DNA from: Frankia sp. AiPa1
GTDB taxonomy: Bacteria; Actinomycetota; Actinomycetes; Frankiales; Frankiaceae
NCBI RefSeq assembly: GCF_023243075.1
Contig: NZ_JALKFZ020000188.1
Coordinates: forward strand, 16,200-80,199
Length of the DNA: 64,000 nt
Direction: 5' to 3'
The position numbers and the translations under genes are program-made. The notes below the pieces were generated by a model. It was not told the origin of the DNA, made no database searches, and saw nothing but the letters and a program-made list of their open reading frames with translations. Within the stretch, counting starts at the first letter, position 1. Each line of letters starts with the position of its first letter. Positions 34,341 through 41,609 of the stretch are shown here, one piece after another.

Positions 34341-35221
34341 CGCCCGGACCTGCTGCCGGCACCGGCTCCGGCACAGGAACCAGCATCGGCACGGGAGCCG
34401 GCACCAAGGTTGGCGCCGAGAGCGGTGTGGGGGCTGGCGGCGCCGCCGGCAGTGGCCCCGGGGCTGGCACCGACGTCGTGGTCACGAGCCGGCGCGGCCG
34501 GGTTCTGGTGATCCGGATCGACCGCGAGGCCAAGCGCAACGCGCTCAACCCCGCCGTCACCGCCGGCATCGACCAGGCGATGAACGAGCTCGAGGACGAT
34601 CCCGAGCTCTGGTGCGGCGTCCTGACCGGTGGGCCGAGGATGTTCTCCGCCGGTGCGGACCTCGCGATGGGCCCGGGGGAACCGACCGAACGCGGCGGGC
34701 TGGTCGGCCTCATCCACCGCACGCGAACCAAGCCGCTGATCGCCGCGGTCGAGGGCTTCGCCCTCGGGGGCGGCGTCGAGCTCGTGCTGTGCTGCGACCT
34801 GGTCGTCGCAGCCCGCGACGCCCGCTTCGGGCTGCCTGAGGTCAAGCGGGGGCTCATGCCCGACTTCGGCGGCGCCTTCCGGATCACCCGGGTCCTGCCC
34901 CGCAACGTCGCCTTCGAGCTGCTGGCCACCGGCGACGGGCTGCCCGCCGAGCGGGCCGAGCGCCTCGGTTTCGTCAACGTCCTCACGGAACCCGGCGAGG
35001 CCCTCGACGGCGCGCTCGCGCTGGCCGAACGGGTGAACGCCAACGCGCCGCTGGCCGTGCGGGCCGCGCTTGACGTCGCCCGCCGCGAGGTGAGCCCCGA
35101 CGAGTCGGCGATCTGGGCGCACAGCGACGCCACCCATGCCCATCTGCTCACCACCGCCGATGTCCGGGAGGGCATCGACGCGTTCTTCGGACGCCGCCCG
35201 CCCACCTGGACGGCCCGCTGA
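34337..35221 (+). CDS. Enoyl-CoA hydratase/isomerase with Gly/Thr-rich leader
   Basis: 294 residues. The first ~45 residues are a Gly/Thr/Ala/Ser repeat (GTGSGTGTSIGTGAGT) without family similarity; the crotonase domain starts at VVVTSRRGRVLVIRID. Motifs: KRNALNPAVTAGID, TGGPRMFSAGADLAMGPG and AAVEGFALGGGVELVLCCDL. FGLPEVKRGLMPDFGGAFRI holds the glutamate of the hydratase active site. It is translationally coupled to the PNPOx-like gene. A later start inside the repeat would also give a full crotonase domain. Confidence 0.88.
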   Translation: MTPGPAAGTGSGTGTSIGTGAGTKVGAESGVGAGGAAGSGPGAGTDVVVTSRRGRVLVIRIDREAKRNALNPAVTAGIDQAMNELEDDPELWCGVLTGGPRMFSAGADLAMGPGEPTERGGLVGLIHRTRTKPLIAAVEGFALGGGVELVLCCDLVVAARDARFGLPEVKRGLMPDFGGAFRITRVLPRNVAFELLATGDGLPAERAERLGFVNVLTEPGEALDGALALAERVNANAPLAVRAALDVARREVSPDESAIWAHSDATHAHLLTTADVREGIDAFFGRRPPTWTAR

Positions 35222-35360
35222 GCCATCCCTGAACGGCAGTCACCCGCGTCCTCACCTCACGCCCGGCCGGGCCCGCCGTCCCCGTGTTTGGTGGCAACCG
35301 ACGACGGTGCCGTCCGCCCCATCGCCCGGCCGGCAGGCGACAGGGCGACAGGGCTGGATG

Positions 35361-36752
35361 TCAGCAGGTCAGGGTTCCGCGCCGCAGGGCATGACCCCCG
35401 TCGTTGCTGTCGTCGGACCAGACGGCCTGTCTGGACCCGCCGGAGCAGCTCGACGCGGGCGCGATCGCGAAGCCCTCGTTGTTGTAGTTGCTCATGCCGC
35501 TCGGGCGGGCGTACACGGCGGTGGCTGCGAAACCGCCGGTCGCGTTGAGGTCGAGAGTCGCCGTGCGACCCGAGCAGGTGTCGTCACACTCCGCCCACAG
35601 ATGCCCGGTGCCCGCGTCGTACTCCAGATCCATGACGGCGGAGAAACCGCTCGTGAACGTGGCCACCCGGGTGAAGGACGTGCCCGAGAGGTTCAGCGCG
35701 TAGGCGTAGATGGTGCCGTTCGCCTCCAGGCCGACGAAGTACAGGCCGCTGCCGTGCCCGGCGTAGTTCGCCGGGTTGTAGGTGCCACCCGTGTGGTCGT
35801 CATGGAATCCGTGCGCGGTCAGATACGAGTCGGGAATCCACGAGATGCCCTCGAGCCCGCTGTTCGCGGCCACCGCCGGCAGATCAGAGGTCAGGTTCCA
35901 CTCGCCGGTCGCGGTCAGCGAGGAGCCGCTGGCGCTCCCGTCGAACCGGAGAATCTCCGGTCGGCTCACACCGTCGTTGTCATTGTTGCGCTCGGTGGCG
36001 ACGAACAGGCCGTCCGAGGTGGTGACCACGCCTTCCGCGTCCGGATCACCGGTGCCGCCGGGATAGTGCAGGGCCTTTCCGGATGTCCAGCCGCCGGTCG
36101 TGTCCGGCGTCCAGTTCGACCCGCTCGGCACGAGCCGGTACAGGGTGCCGGGACCGTTCTTCACCGCCCACAGCTGGCTTGCGTTCTCGAAGGACAGACC
36201 ACTGAGGTTTTCGCCGAACACGTTCGAGGCGTCGGCGACGGCGACGGAGCTGCCACCGGGCCAGGTTGCCGGCGGGCAGGAATTGGTGGCCCCCCGGGTG
36301 GACGCGGCGGTCGTCGTGAACGCCCCGGTGCCATCCGGGCACCGGCCGTAGGTCGTCGACGCGTGCGACGTCCAGGTGTAGGAGTCGACCAGGGTGGTGC
36401 CGCCGGACTGATAGAGCCGCACCGAGTCGGAGCTGCCCAGCCCGAACACCGGATCGACATCAAGGACCAGATGCCCGGCCGGCGCCAGCGAGGTGCCGGC
36501 CGCGATCGTGAAAACGTGGCTGTCGTCGTTGTCCTTGACGACCCAGCCGGAGACGTCCACGGCCGTAGTGCCGATGTTCGTGAGCTCGACCCAGTCCCCC
36601 GGGCTGCCGCCGCTCGACTCGATCTCGTTGATCCGCACCGTTGTCGCCGCCTGTGCGGTCCCGGCCAGCACGAGCCCGACCAGGCCGGCCAGCACCAGGG
36701 TGAGAGCACTGAAGAGCGTGAGCGGTAAATGCCAGCGTGAGTGTCGGCGCAC
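35361..36752 (-). CDS. Secreted lamin-tail-domain protein with propeller-like C-terminal part
   Basis: 463 residues from a GTG at 36752 behind GGAG. An N-terminal signal peptide is clear: RRHSRWHLPL, a hydrophobic core LVLAGLVGLVLAG and cleavage near AQA-A. Residues ~38-140 form a lamin-tail (LTD) beta sandwich: VRINEIESSGGSPGDWVELT and DVSGWVVKDNDD. The rest (SDLPAVAANSGLEGISWIPD, LYFVGLEANGTIYAYALNL, VMDLEYDAGTGHLWAECDD) resembles esterase-like or SdiA-regulated propellers that bind or hydrolyse phosphodiesters. Probably extracellular. It is monocistronic. Confidence 0.8.
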   Translation of the reverse strand: MRRHSRWHLPLTLFSALTLVLAGLVGLVLAGTAQAATTVRINEIESSGGSPGDWVELTNIGTTAVDVSGWVVKDNDDSHVFTIAAGTSLAPAGHLVLDVDPVFGLGSSDSVRLYQSGGTTLVDSYTWTSHASTTYGRCPDGTGAFTTTAASTRGATNSCPPATWPGGSSVAVADASNVFGENLSGLSFENASQLWAVKNGPGTLYRLVPSGSNWTPDTTGGWTSGKALHYPGGTGDPDAEGVVTTSDGLFVATERNNDNDGVSRPEILRFDGSASGSSLTATGEWNLTSDLPAVAANSGLEGISWIPDSYLTAHGFHDDHTGGTYNPANYAGHGSGLYFVGLEANGTIYAYALNLSGTSFTRVATFTSGFSAVMDLEYDAGTGHLWAECDDTCSGRTATLDLNATGGFAATAVYARPSGMSNYNNEGFAIAPASSCSGGSRQAVWSDDSNDGGHALRRGTLTC

Positions 36753-36905
36753 GGAAGAACTCCTCGTCCACGGACCCGAGGCAGGAGGGAAGCCCCACTC
36801 GCTGCCGTCGCGAGCCTTCCGTACACCGACGACTAACGGCTTAACGTGGCGCCAACAACACGAACAGCACTGATGACCACCACCCGCAGGTGAACTGCCG
36901 AAGAG

Positions 36906-37232
36906 CTAGGAGATGGCGAGCAGCTCGACTTCGAAGAGAAGATCGGACTTCGGCGGGATGACCGGCGGGAAACCGGCGTCGCCATAGGCGTAGTCCCAGG
37001 TGATGGTGAGAATGGCCTTCTGACCAAGCGAAAGCTGGGGCACGCCCTCGTCCCAGCCCTGGATGACCCGGCCGACCCCGATCTCGGTCGTGAACGGCGT
37101 TCCCCGGTCCCGGGACGAGTCAAAGACCTTGCCGCTGCGCAAGGTGCCGACATAGTGGATCGTCACCGTGTCGCCCTTCTTCGGGAAGGTCTTTCCGTCC
37201 CCCGGGGACAGGGTCTCGATCGAAACACCCAT
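36906..37232 (-). CDS. FKBP12-type peptidyl-prolyl cis-trans isomerase
   Basis: 108 residues, exactly the size of eukaryotic FKBP12. The drug/proline-binding residues are all present: Tyr in IHYVGTL, Phe-Asp-Ser-Ser in VFDSSRDRGTPF, VIQGWDEGVPQLSLGQKA, and DYAYGDAGFPPVIPP. The start MGVSIETLSPGDG and end LLFEVELL match animal and fungal FKBP12 almost position by position. There is no signal peptide or thioredoxin-like extension, so it acts in the cytoplasm, accelerating proline isomerisation. Bacterial FKBPs of this compact type exist but such close resemblance to FKBP12 is notable. Confidence 0.93.
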   Translation of the reverse strand: MGVSIETLSPGDGKTFPKKGDTVTIHYVGTLRSGKVFDSSRDRGTPFTTEIGVGRVIQGWDEGVPQLSLGQKAILTITWDYAYGDAGFPPVIPPKSDLLFEVELLAIS

Positions 37233-37399
37233 GCGAACTGCCTACCTCTTCTGGTTGACCCACCGCCTGTGGGCCCTGCGCGGACTCTCATGGACTATCG
37301 CCGACGGCGGGCAGGCCCGTGACCGGCCTGTATCGGCTCGGCGGGACCGCCCGCCCTTCGGCTTCGTTTGACCCTAACGTCTACGTCACCCCTTACCGT

Positions 37400-37540
37400 C
37401 CCCGCCATGAACGTCTCCTCCGCATCCGACCTCGGCTCCGGCTCGTCGGCGCCCGCCGCCTGGAAACCCTCAACGACCACATCGCCACCCTCACCGCCCT
37501 GCGCGACCGCCTCGCCCACCGCCTCTCCCCCACCCGCTGA
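37400..37540 (+). pseudogene. Remnant resembling the C-terminal coil of a MerR-family regulator
   Basis: The frame ends LETLNDHIATLTALRDRLAH followed by RLSPTR and a stop. It has strong coding-type codon bias over its last 40 codons and matches the dimerisation coil that ends MerR-family proteins. No helix-turn-helix domain precedes it. It lies in a 470-base stretch (37233-37701) with no intact gene. Identification rests on a short pattern and could be wrong. Confidence 0.35.
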
Positions 37541-37588
37541 CCGCACCAGACCCTCCGCGGTAGAGCCCAACGGCGGGCTGCGGAATGG

Positions 37589-37696
37589 TCAGCGCGTGGC
37601 CACCCGGGATTGGTAAACGGGGCCGAGAACGGCGTCCCGGGCGGCGGCGAGGACGGCCTGGGTGCGGGCGGTCAGGCCGAGTTGGAATCTAGGGTT
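37589..37696 (-). pseudogene. Remnant resembling the C-terminus of a LuxR-type response regulator
   Basis: The minus-strand frame reads FQLGLTARTQAVLAARDAVL then ends after 11 more residues. LxLTxRTQAVLxAR is the last helix of LuxR/NarL helix-turn-helix domains. A stop codon lies directly upstream, so only the tail remains. It is adjacent to the MerR-like remnant, which suggests repeated deletion in this stretch. Confidence 0.4.
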
Positions 37697-37701
37697 GGTC
37701 T

Positions 37702-38850
37702 ATGAGACGTCTGGTCGTGGCCACCGGCGGTGGCGGCGACGCCTTGGGCGCCGTGATGATCGGTCGGGCGCATCACTCCGACGTCGATGTAGCGATCCTC
37801 ACCTACGCCTGGGAGCGTCTGCGCGTCGATCCGCTGCCCGGGCCGCGGCGAGCTACGGACTTCAGCGGACTTCGGCCGTTCGGCGACCTGAATGCCCGCA
37901 TCCTGTCGTCCACGGCTGTCAACCCGCCCAGCGGTACGACCCTCCCGCGGCTCGCGGGGTTGATCGAGACGCCCCTCCTCCTCCTTGACCCGGCCCTGGG
38001 AGCGGTCGGGATCCACAACCAGCTCAGGGAGATCATCGATCTTGAAGACGTCGACAAGGTTACGCTCGTCGACGTCGGCGGAGACGCGGTCGCGCGAGGT
38101 GACGAGCCTGAGCTCATGAGCCCGCTCGCCGACACGATGGTCATCGCCGCATGCTCAGGGGTTGGCGTGCCCACAGAGCTGGTCGTGGCCGGGCCGGGCC
38201 TGGACGGCGAGCTCGCCGCCTCCGCCGTCCTGAACCGGCTTCGTGATCTCGGTGGACGACGAACGGTATCGCTAGGCCGCCGGGACGCCGAGGCCGTGCG
38301 CACGATCCTCGAATGGCACCCAACGGAGGCCACTGCGCTCCTGGCTGCTGCCGCAACAGGCCACCGCGGAACCGTCGAGTTGCGCGGTACAGGGGAGACA
38401 GTCGACATGAATGACGAGAGCGCCGACGTCTATGTCGCCGATCTCCGTCAGGTGTACGAGGGAAGCCTTCTGGCCCCGCTTCTCGCCGAGACACGCTCCC
38501 TGGCCGAGGCCGAGGATGCGGTTCGCGGCGCACGAGGCACATCTGAGATCGACTACGAACGGCAAAGGCTCAAGATGCTGCCTCCGAGAGGCAGGAAACT
38601 GAGTCGCGCCGAGGTCGCGGTGAGAGCGGTGGAGTGCGTCGATGACGCAAGCCACCGGGGCATCGACTTTCTCACGTGTCGACGAATCGCGGAGGCGATC
38701 AAGGCGCCCTGGATCGAGGCATCGGAACTGAGGGAAATCCTGCTATCGGTCCAGCCCGGCCATGATGCCTTTCCGCTCTGGTCCACGCGCCCATCCTCCT
38801 CCAAGATCCTGACTCCGTCCGGCACCTCGGGGAGACCTCGGAGGCCATAG
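37702..38850 (+). CDS. DUF1152 domain protein
   Basis: 382 residues. The N-terminus MRRLVVATGGGGDALGAVMI has the Gly-rich loop of DUF1152 proteins, followed by VTLVDVGGDAVARGDEPELM and MVIAACSGVGVPTELVVAGP, also typical. The biochemical role of the family is unknown; the Gly-rich loops suggest nucleotide or sugar-nucleotide binding. Residues after ~340 (PSSSKILTPSGTSGRPRRP) are not family-like and may have been acquired when the adjacent DNA was rearranged. The gene's base composition is slightly less GC-biased than neighbouring genes. Confidence 0.8.
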   Translation: MRRLVVATGGGGDALGAVMIGRAHHSDVDVAILTYAWERLRVDPLPGPRRATDFSGLRPFGDLNARILSSTAVNPPSGTTLPRLAGLIETPLLLLDPALGAVGIHNQLREIIDLEDVDKVTLVDVGGDAVARGDEPELMSPLADTMVIAACSGVGVPTELVVAGPGLDGELAASAVLNRLRDLGGRRTVSLGRRDAEAVRTILEWHPTEATALLAAAATGHRGTVELRGTGETVDMNDESADVYVADLRQVYEGSLLAPLLAETRSLAEAEDAVRGARGTSEIDYERQRLKMLPPRGRKLSRAEVAVRAVECVDDASHRGIDFLTCRRIAEAIKAPWIEASELREILLSVQPGHDAFPLWSTRPSSSKILTPSGTSGRPRRP

Positions 38851-38879
38851 TGTCCTGCGGGCGCTGGAGGCGTCGCAGA

Positions 38880-39525
38880 GTCGGCCGTAAAGCCAGGCGG
38901 TGCTGTCTAGCGTCGTCCGGCAGGACCCCGTCGGGGGCGACGTCGTCGAGGTGCCAGCGGGCGATGAGCTGGGCGGGGTCGAACAGGCGGAGATCGCCGA
39001 GGAGCGGGTCAAGAGGGATCGCGGGGTGGCGCAGGAGCTGGAACGGCCCGGAGAACCGTTGCTGCCAGACCTGCCCCGTAGTTGACCCCGATCGCCTGCC
39101 CGCCCGGGGCGAACACGGTGCCGATCTGGACGCTCGCCGACGCCGGCGCTTGATGGTGAGGAGGTTGCGGCGCCTGCTGCTCGGTGCCGGGTTCGGGGAA
39201 CGCCGGTCTCATCGGTATCGCGGCCGTGGTGGTGGGGAACGGGGGTGCGGTGCCGGGTTTCGCTCGCCTGCCGGAAACCGCCGGATCCGCGGCGCGCAGC
39301 AGGTCCGCCCGGGCGTCGTCCTGGGGGATACCGAACAGGTCGAAGGGGACGACCTGTCCGAGCAGACCTGGCCGTGGGCAGTCCTCGACCCGGGCGACGA
39401 GGAGTTTGCGGGTGGCGCCGGTGGGGTCGGACGACCAGGCCGCCCGCCACTCGGCGGCACCATGGACCTCGAACAGTGTGCCACCGGCACAGCCCGCGTC
39501 AGACCGTGCTGTGCCGGCACGCGTT
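38880..39525 (-). pseudogene. 5'-truncated, frameshifted TIR-domain protein gene
   Basis: One minus-strand frame (about 39525 to 39009) reads GAAEWRAAWSSDPTG and ARVEDCPRPGLLGQVVPFDL, the second half of a bacterial TIR domain, then a Pro/Ala linker and VFAPGGQAIGVNYG. At about 39080 the family-like sequence passes to another frame, QVWQQRFSGPFQLLRHPAIP then LDPLLGDLRLFDPAQLIARW, which continues to about 38880. The first half of the TIR domain and any start are missing. The intact TIR protein at 54934-57090 has the matching segment RIEECDPPDELSTVVSVDLF. Confidence 0.6.
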
Positions 39526-39541
39526 GTTCACGACATCCACC

Positions 39542-39565
39542 GATGGTATCGTCGATGATACCATC
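39542..39565 (+). promoter_or_regulatory. Perfect inverted repeat operator of the toxin-antitoxin pair
   Basis: GATGGTATC (39542-39550) and GATACCATC (39557-39565) are exact inverted copies with a six-base spacer, ending at the antitoxin ATG. Ribbon-helix-helix antitoxins bind such sites to repress their own operon. No separate ribosome-binding site is visible, so the transcript may be leaderless. Confidence 0.7.
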
Positions 39566-39775
39566 ATGGTCATGGCGATGACGCTGCGTTTGACGGATGA
39601 CGAGGCGGAAGCCCTACGCCTGCGTTCGGAGCTGGAACGGCGGTCGATGCAGGAGATCGCCCGGCAGGCGATCCGGGAGTACGTCGAGGCACACAGCCGG
39701 GCAGAGCTGTTGGATCAGGTGCTGGACGAGGAGCTTCCGCGGTACGCCGAGGCGCTCCGACGGCTCGGCGAATGA
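39566..39775 (+). CDS. Ribbon-helix-helix-type antitoxin
   Basis: 69 residues from the first of three in-frame ATGs (39566, 39572, 39578). TLRLTDDEAEALRLRSELER then QEIARQAIREYVEAHSRAEL fits an N-terminal beta strand followed by two helices of an RHH DNA-binding domain; the C-terminal helix (LLDQVLDEELPRYAEALRRL) would wrap the toxin. Its stop overlaps the toxin ATG in ATGA. It should neutralise the Doc-like toxin and repress the operon through the upstream inverted repeat. Confidence 0.8.
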   Translation: MVMAMTLRLTDDEAEALRLRSELERRSMQEIARQAIREYVEAHSRAELLDQVLDEELPRYAEALRRLGE

Positions 39776-40155
39776 TCTATCTGACGCTTCGTGAACTGCT
39801 GTACGTCGCCGAGCGGGCCATGGGCTCCGAACCGGCGGTCAGGGACCACGGCCTACTCGAATCGGCTCTCGCTCGCCCGCGGGCGACGGTGTTCGGGCGT
39901 GCCGCCTACCCTGCTCTCGACGGCAAGGCCGCTGCGCTTCTGCATTCGCTCGCCCGCAACCACGCCCTCGTCGATGGGAACAAGCGACTCGCCCTCGCTG
40001 GCCTGATCGCCTTCTACGGCCTCAACGGCCGCCGTCTGACGCTGACCAACGACGACGCCTACGACCTCGTCATGACCATCGCATCCGGCGCCTGCGACTC
40101 CGTCGAGGACATCGTCAAGATCCTCGAGAGAGCGACCCGGCCCCGTCAATCGTGA
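39772..40155 (+). CDS. doc: Doc-type Fic-domain toxin
   Basis: 127 residues. The Fic/Doc active-site loop is HALVDGNKRLA (HxxxDGNKR), with the N-terminal MIYLTLRELLYVAERAMGSE and LLESALARPRATVFG segments typical of Doc. Doc toxins phosphorylate elongation factor Tu and stop translation; the antitoxin here is RHH-type rather than Phd. Residues of the active loop are intact, so the toxin is probably functional. It ends about 120 bases before the tRNA-Val gene, on the accessory side. Confidence 0.88.
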   Translation: MIYLTLRELLYVAERAMGSEPAVRDHGLLESALARPRATVFGRAAYPALDGKAAALLHSLARNHALVDGNKRLALAGLIAFYGLNGRRLTLTNDDAYDLVMTIASGACDSVEDIVKILERATRPRQS

Positions 40156-40277
40156 TCACGCCGCGTGCCACCACGTCAGGCTCCGCCCCTTCCCGCGGCC
40201 AAGCTGGGGACCGCGGCCAAGCGGCGACAGGCGCCGGATATGACTGCGGATGGACGCAAACAGGCGTAGCCAACGCG

Positions 40278-40349
40278 TGGGCGCGGCAGGGTTCGAACCT
40301 GCGACCGCTCGGTTGTAAGCCGAGAGCTCTTCCGCTGAGCTACGCGCCC
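40278..40349 (-). tRNA. tRNA-Val (anticodon TAC)
   Basis: On the minus strand the cloverleaf is complete: 7-bp acceptor GGGCGCG/CGCGCCC, D arm GCTC/GAGC, anticodon stem CTCGG/CCGAG around loop CTTACAA, and T arm GCAGG-TTCGAAC-CCTGC. Discriminator is A; CCA is not encoded. Anticodon TAC reads valine GTA codons. It borders the accessory stretch 37.2-40.2 kb; I see no duplicated 3' end that would mark an attachment site. Confidence 0.95.
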
Positions 40350-40477
40350 GGGAGCAGACAGTCAGATCATGCCAGCCAAGCCTACGGCAAGGCGCACCCC
40401 GCCGGGATCCGGTACCCGCCGGCCGGCCGCAACGTGGCACCCGTGCCAAAGGCACGCCCCGCCGGGGTCCGGGGGGT

Positions 40478-40498
40478 CCGGGGGGTCGCCCCCCCCGG
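40478..40498 (-). terminator. Possible terminator hairpin downstream of the peroxiredoxin gene
   Basis: CCGGGGGG (40478-40485) can pair with CCCCCCGG (40491-40498) with a five-base loop, about 145 bases past the peroxiredoxin stop on the minus strand. No T tract follows, which is usual for high-GC actinobacteria. Confidence 0.35.
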
Positions 40499-40641
40499 GC
40501 CAGCATCATCCCCCGCCGCAGAAGATCGAAGATCTACAAGCACGCGGAAGAAAGGGAGCCGGCGGCGGCCAGTGCTCGCCTGTCGGCGGCACACGGGCCA
40601 AGAAGGCCCTTGCTACACACGCCGGCTCCCGCACCCCCAGT

Positions 40642-41100
40642 CTAGAGGGCGGCGAGGGCCTTGAGGTACTCGGCCTGGTCGCGGGCGTCGGGGATGTTGT
40701 TGACGACCTTCCAGCGCACGACACCCTCCTTGTCGATCACGAAGGTGCCGCGCAGGGAGATCCCCTTCTCCTCGTTGAACACGCCGAAAGACGACGCCAC
40801 GGCGCCGTGCGGCCAGAAGTCGGCCAGCAGCGGGAACTCGTAGCCCTGCTGGTCGGCCCAGACCTTGTGGGCGAACGGCGAGTCGACGGAGACCGCGAGC
40901 ACCTGGACGTTGTCGTTCTGGAAGGAGCCGAGGTCGTCCCGCACGGAGCACAGCTCGCCCTGGCAGACGCCGGTAAAGGTCAGCGGGTAGAACAGCAGGA
41001 CAACGTTCCGCTTGCCACGGAAGTCAGACAGGGTGACGACCTCGTTGTTCTGGTCCTTCAGCGAGAAGTCCGGGGCAACGGAGCCAACCTCGACGGACAC
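40642..41100 (-). CDS. ahpE: AhpE-type peroxiredoxin
   Basis: 152 residues from a GTG behind GGAGAGGAAG. The peroxidatic cysteine is in FYPLTFTGVCQGELCSVRD, and LLADFWPHGAVASSFGVFNE and RGTFVIDKEGVVR match mycobacterial AhpE closely. It reduces peroxides with a thiol partner in the cytoplasm. One difference from M. tuberculosis AhpE is an extra cysteine five residues after the peroxidatic one (GELC), the resolving position of BCP-type peroxiredoxins, so it may work as an atypical 2-Cys enzyme. Proximity to aceE and the DUF3052 gene is common in actinobacteria. Confidence 0.93.
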   Translation of the reverse strand: MSVEVGSVAPDFSLKDQNNEVVTLSDFRGKRNVVLLFYPLTFTGVCQGELCSVRDDLGSFQNDNVQVLAVSVDSPFAHKVWADQQGYEFPLLADFWPHGAVASSFGVFNEEKGISLRGTFVIDKEGVVRWKVVNNIPDARDQAEYLKALAAL

Positions 41101-41609
41101 GGGCGCTTCCTCTCCACGACGATGGGGCTGATCACGGTGACGGTGACGCCGACCAGGCCGACGTCCATCCAGGACGTCACCGCGGCCGAGCCAGCCGCCA
41201 CCACCGGTCGGATGACCGCAGCTGTGGGGGCGGCGAGATCCCGCGCGAACGCGGAGCGTTCCCGCGCCGGACCGGGCTGCCGTCCCTGTCCGCCAGCATG
41301 CCAGTTCCCGCCGTCACGGAGCCGACCGGAGCCCAGCGGTGTGGCCCACAGCGGGCGGCAGCCAGCCGAGCGGACCTGCCGCCCGCAGCGGGCGCAGTGG
41401 CCACAGCGGCGAGAGTGGCCCGTAGCGGGGAGACGGGATAGCCCCCATCCAGGATGGCCGGTAGGTTTCACGCTCCGGGGACATCGAAGCGGCGAGTGCT
41501 CAGGTGTCATCGGCCAGACTGGCCTAGTCTGGTCGATCGACGCGGGAGCCATCGACCAATCGACCAGACGTGCGCGTAGCGCGGTGCGCGATCCGCGGAC
41601 GCCACCGGC
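41101..41609. other. Gene-free divergent stretch upstream of the DUF4234 gene
   Basis: No supported gene. Positions 41260-41440 are low-complexity, with degenerate CAGCGGGCGGCAG / GCAGTGGCCACAGCGG units. A notable inverted repeat lies at 41528-41568, before the DUF4234 start. The peroxiredoxin promoter must lie near 41101-41200 but no consensus is evident. Confidence 0.5.
41528..41568 (+). promoter_or_regulatory. Inverted repeat upstream of the DUF4234 gene
   Basis: TCTGGTCGAT (41528-41537) is the exact inverted complement of ATCGACCAGA (41559-41568), with another ATCGACCA copy between them (41551-41558). Three related half-sites in 41 bases, ending 41 bases before the ATG, suggest a regulator-binding region, though a hairpin in the mRNA leader is also possible. 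Confidence 0.45.

Noticed and set aside
38743..39450. A 235-residue minus-strand frame covering the TIR remnant
   Set aside because: Arg/Ser/Pro-rich shadow; the family-like sequence is in the two other minus-strand frames described as the pseudogene.
40156..40360. Attachment-site duplication next to tRNA-Val
   Set aside because: I looked for a second copy of the tRNA 3' end in the adjoining accessory stretch and found none, and no integrase gene is present.
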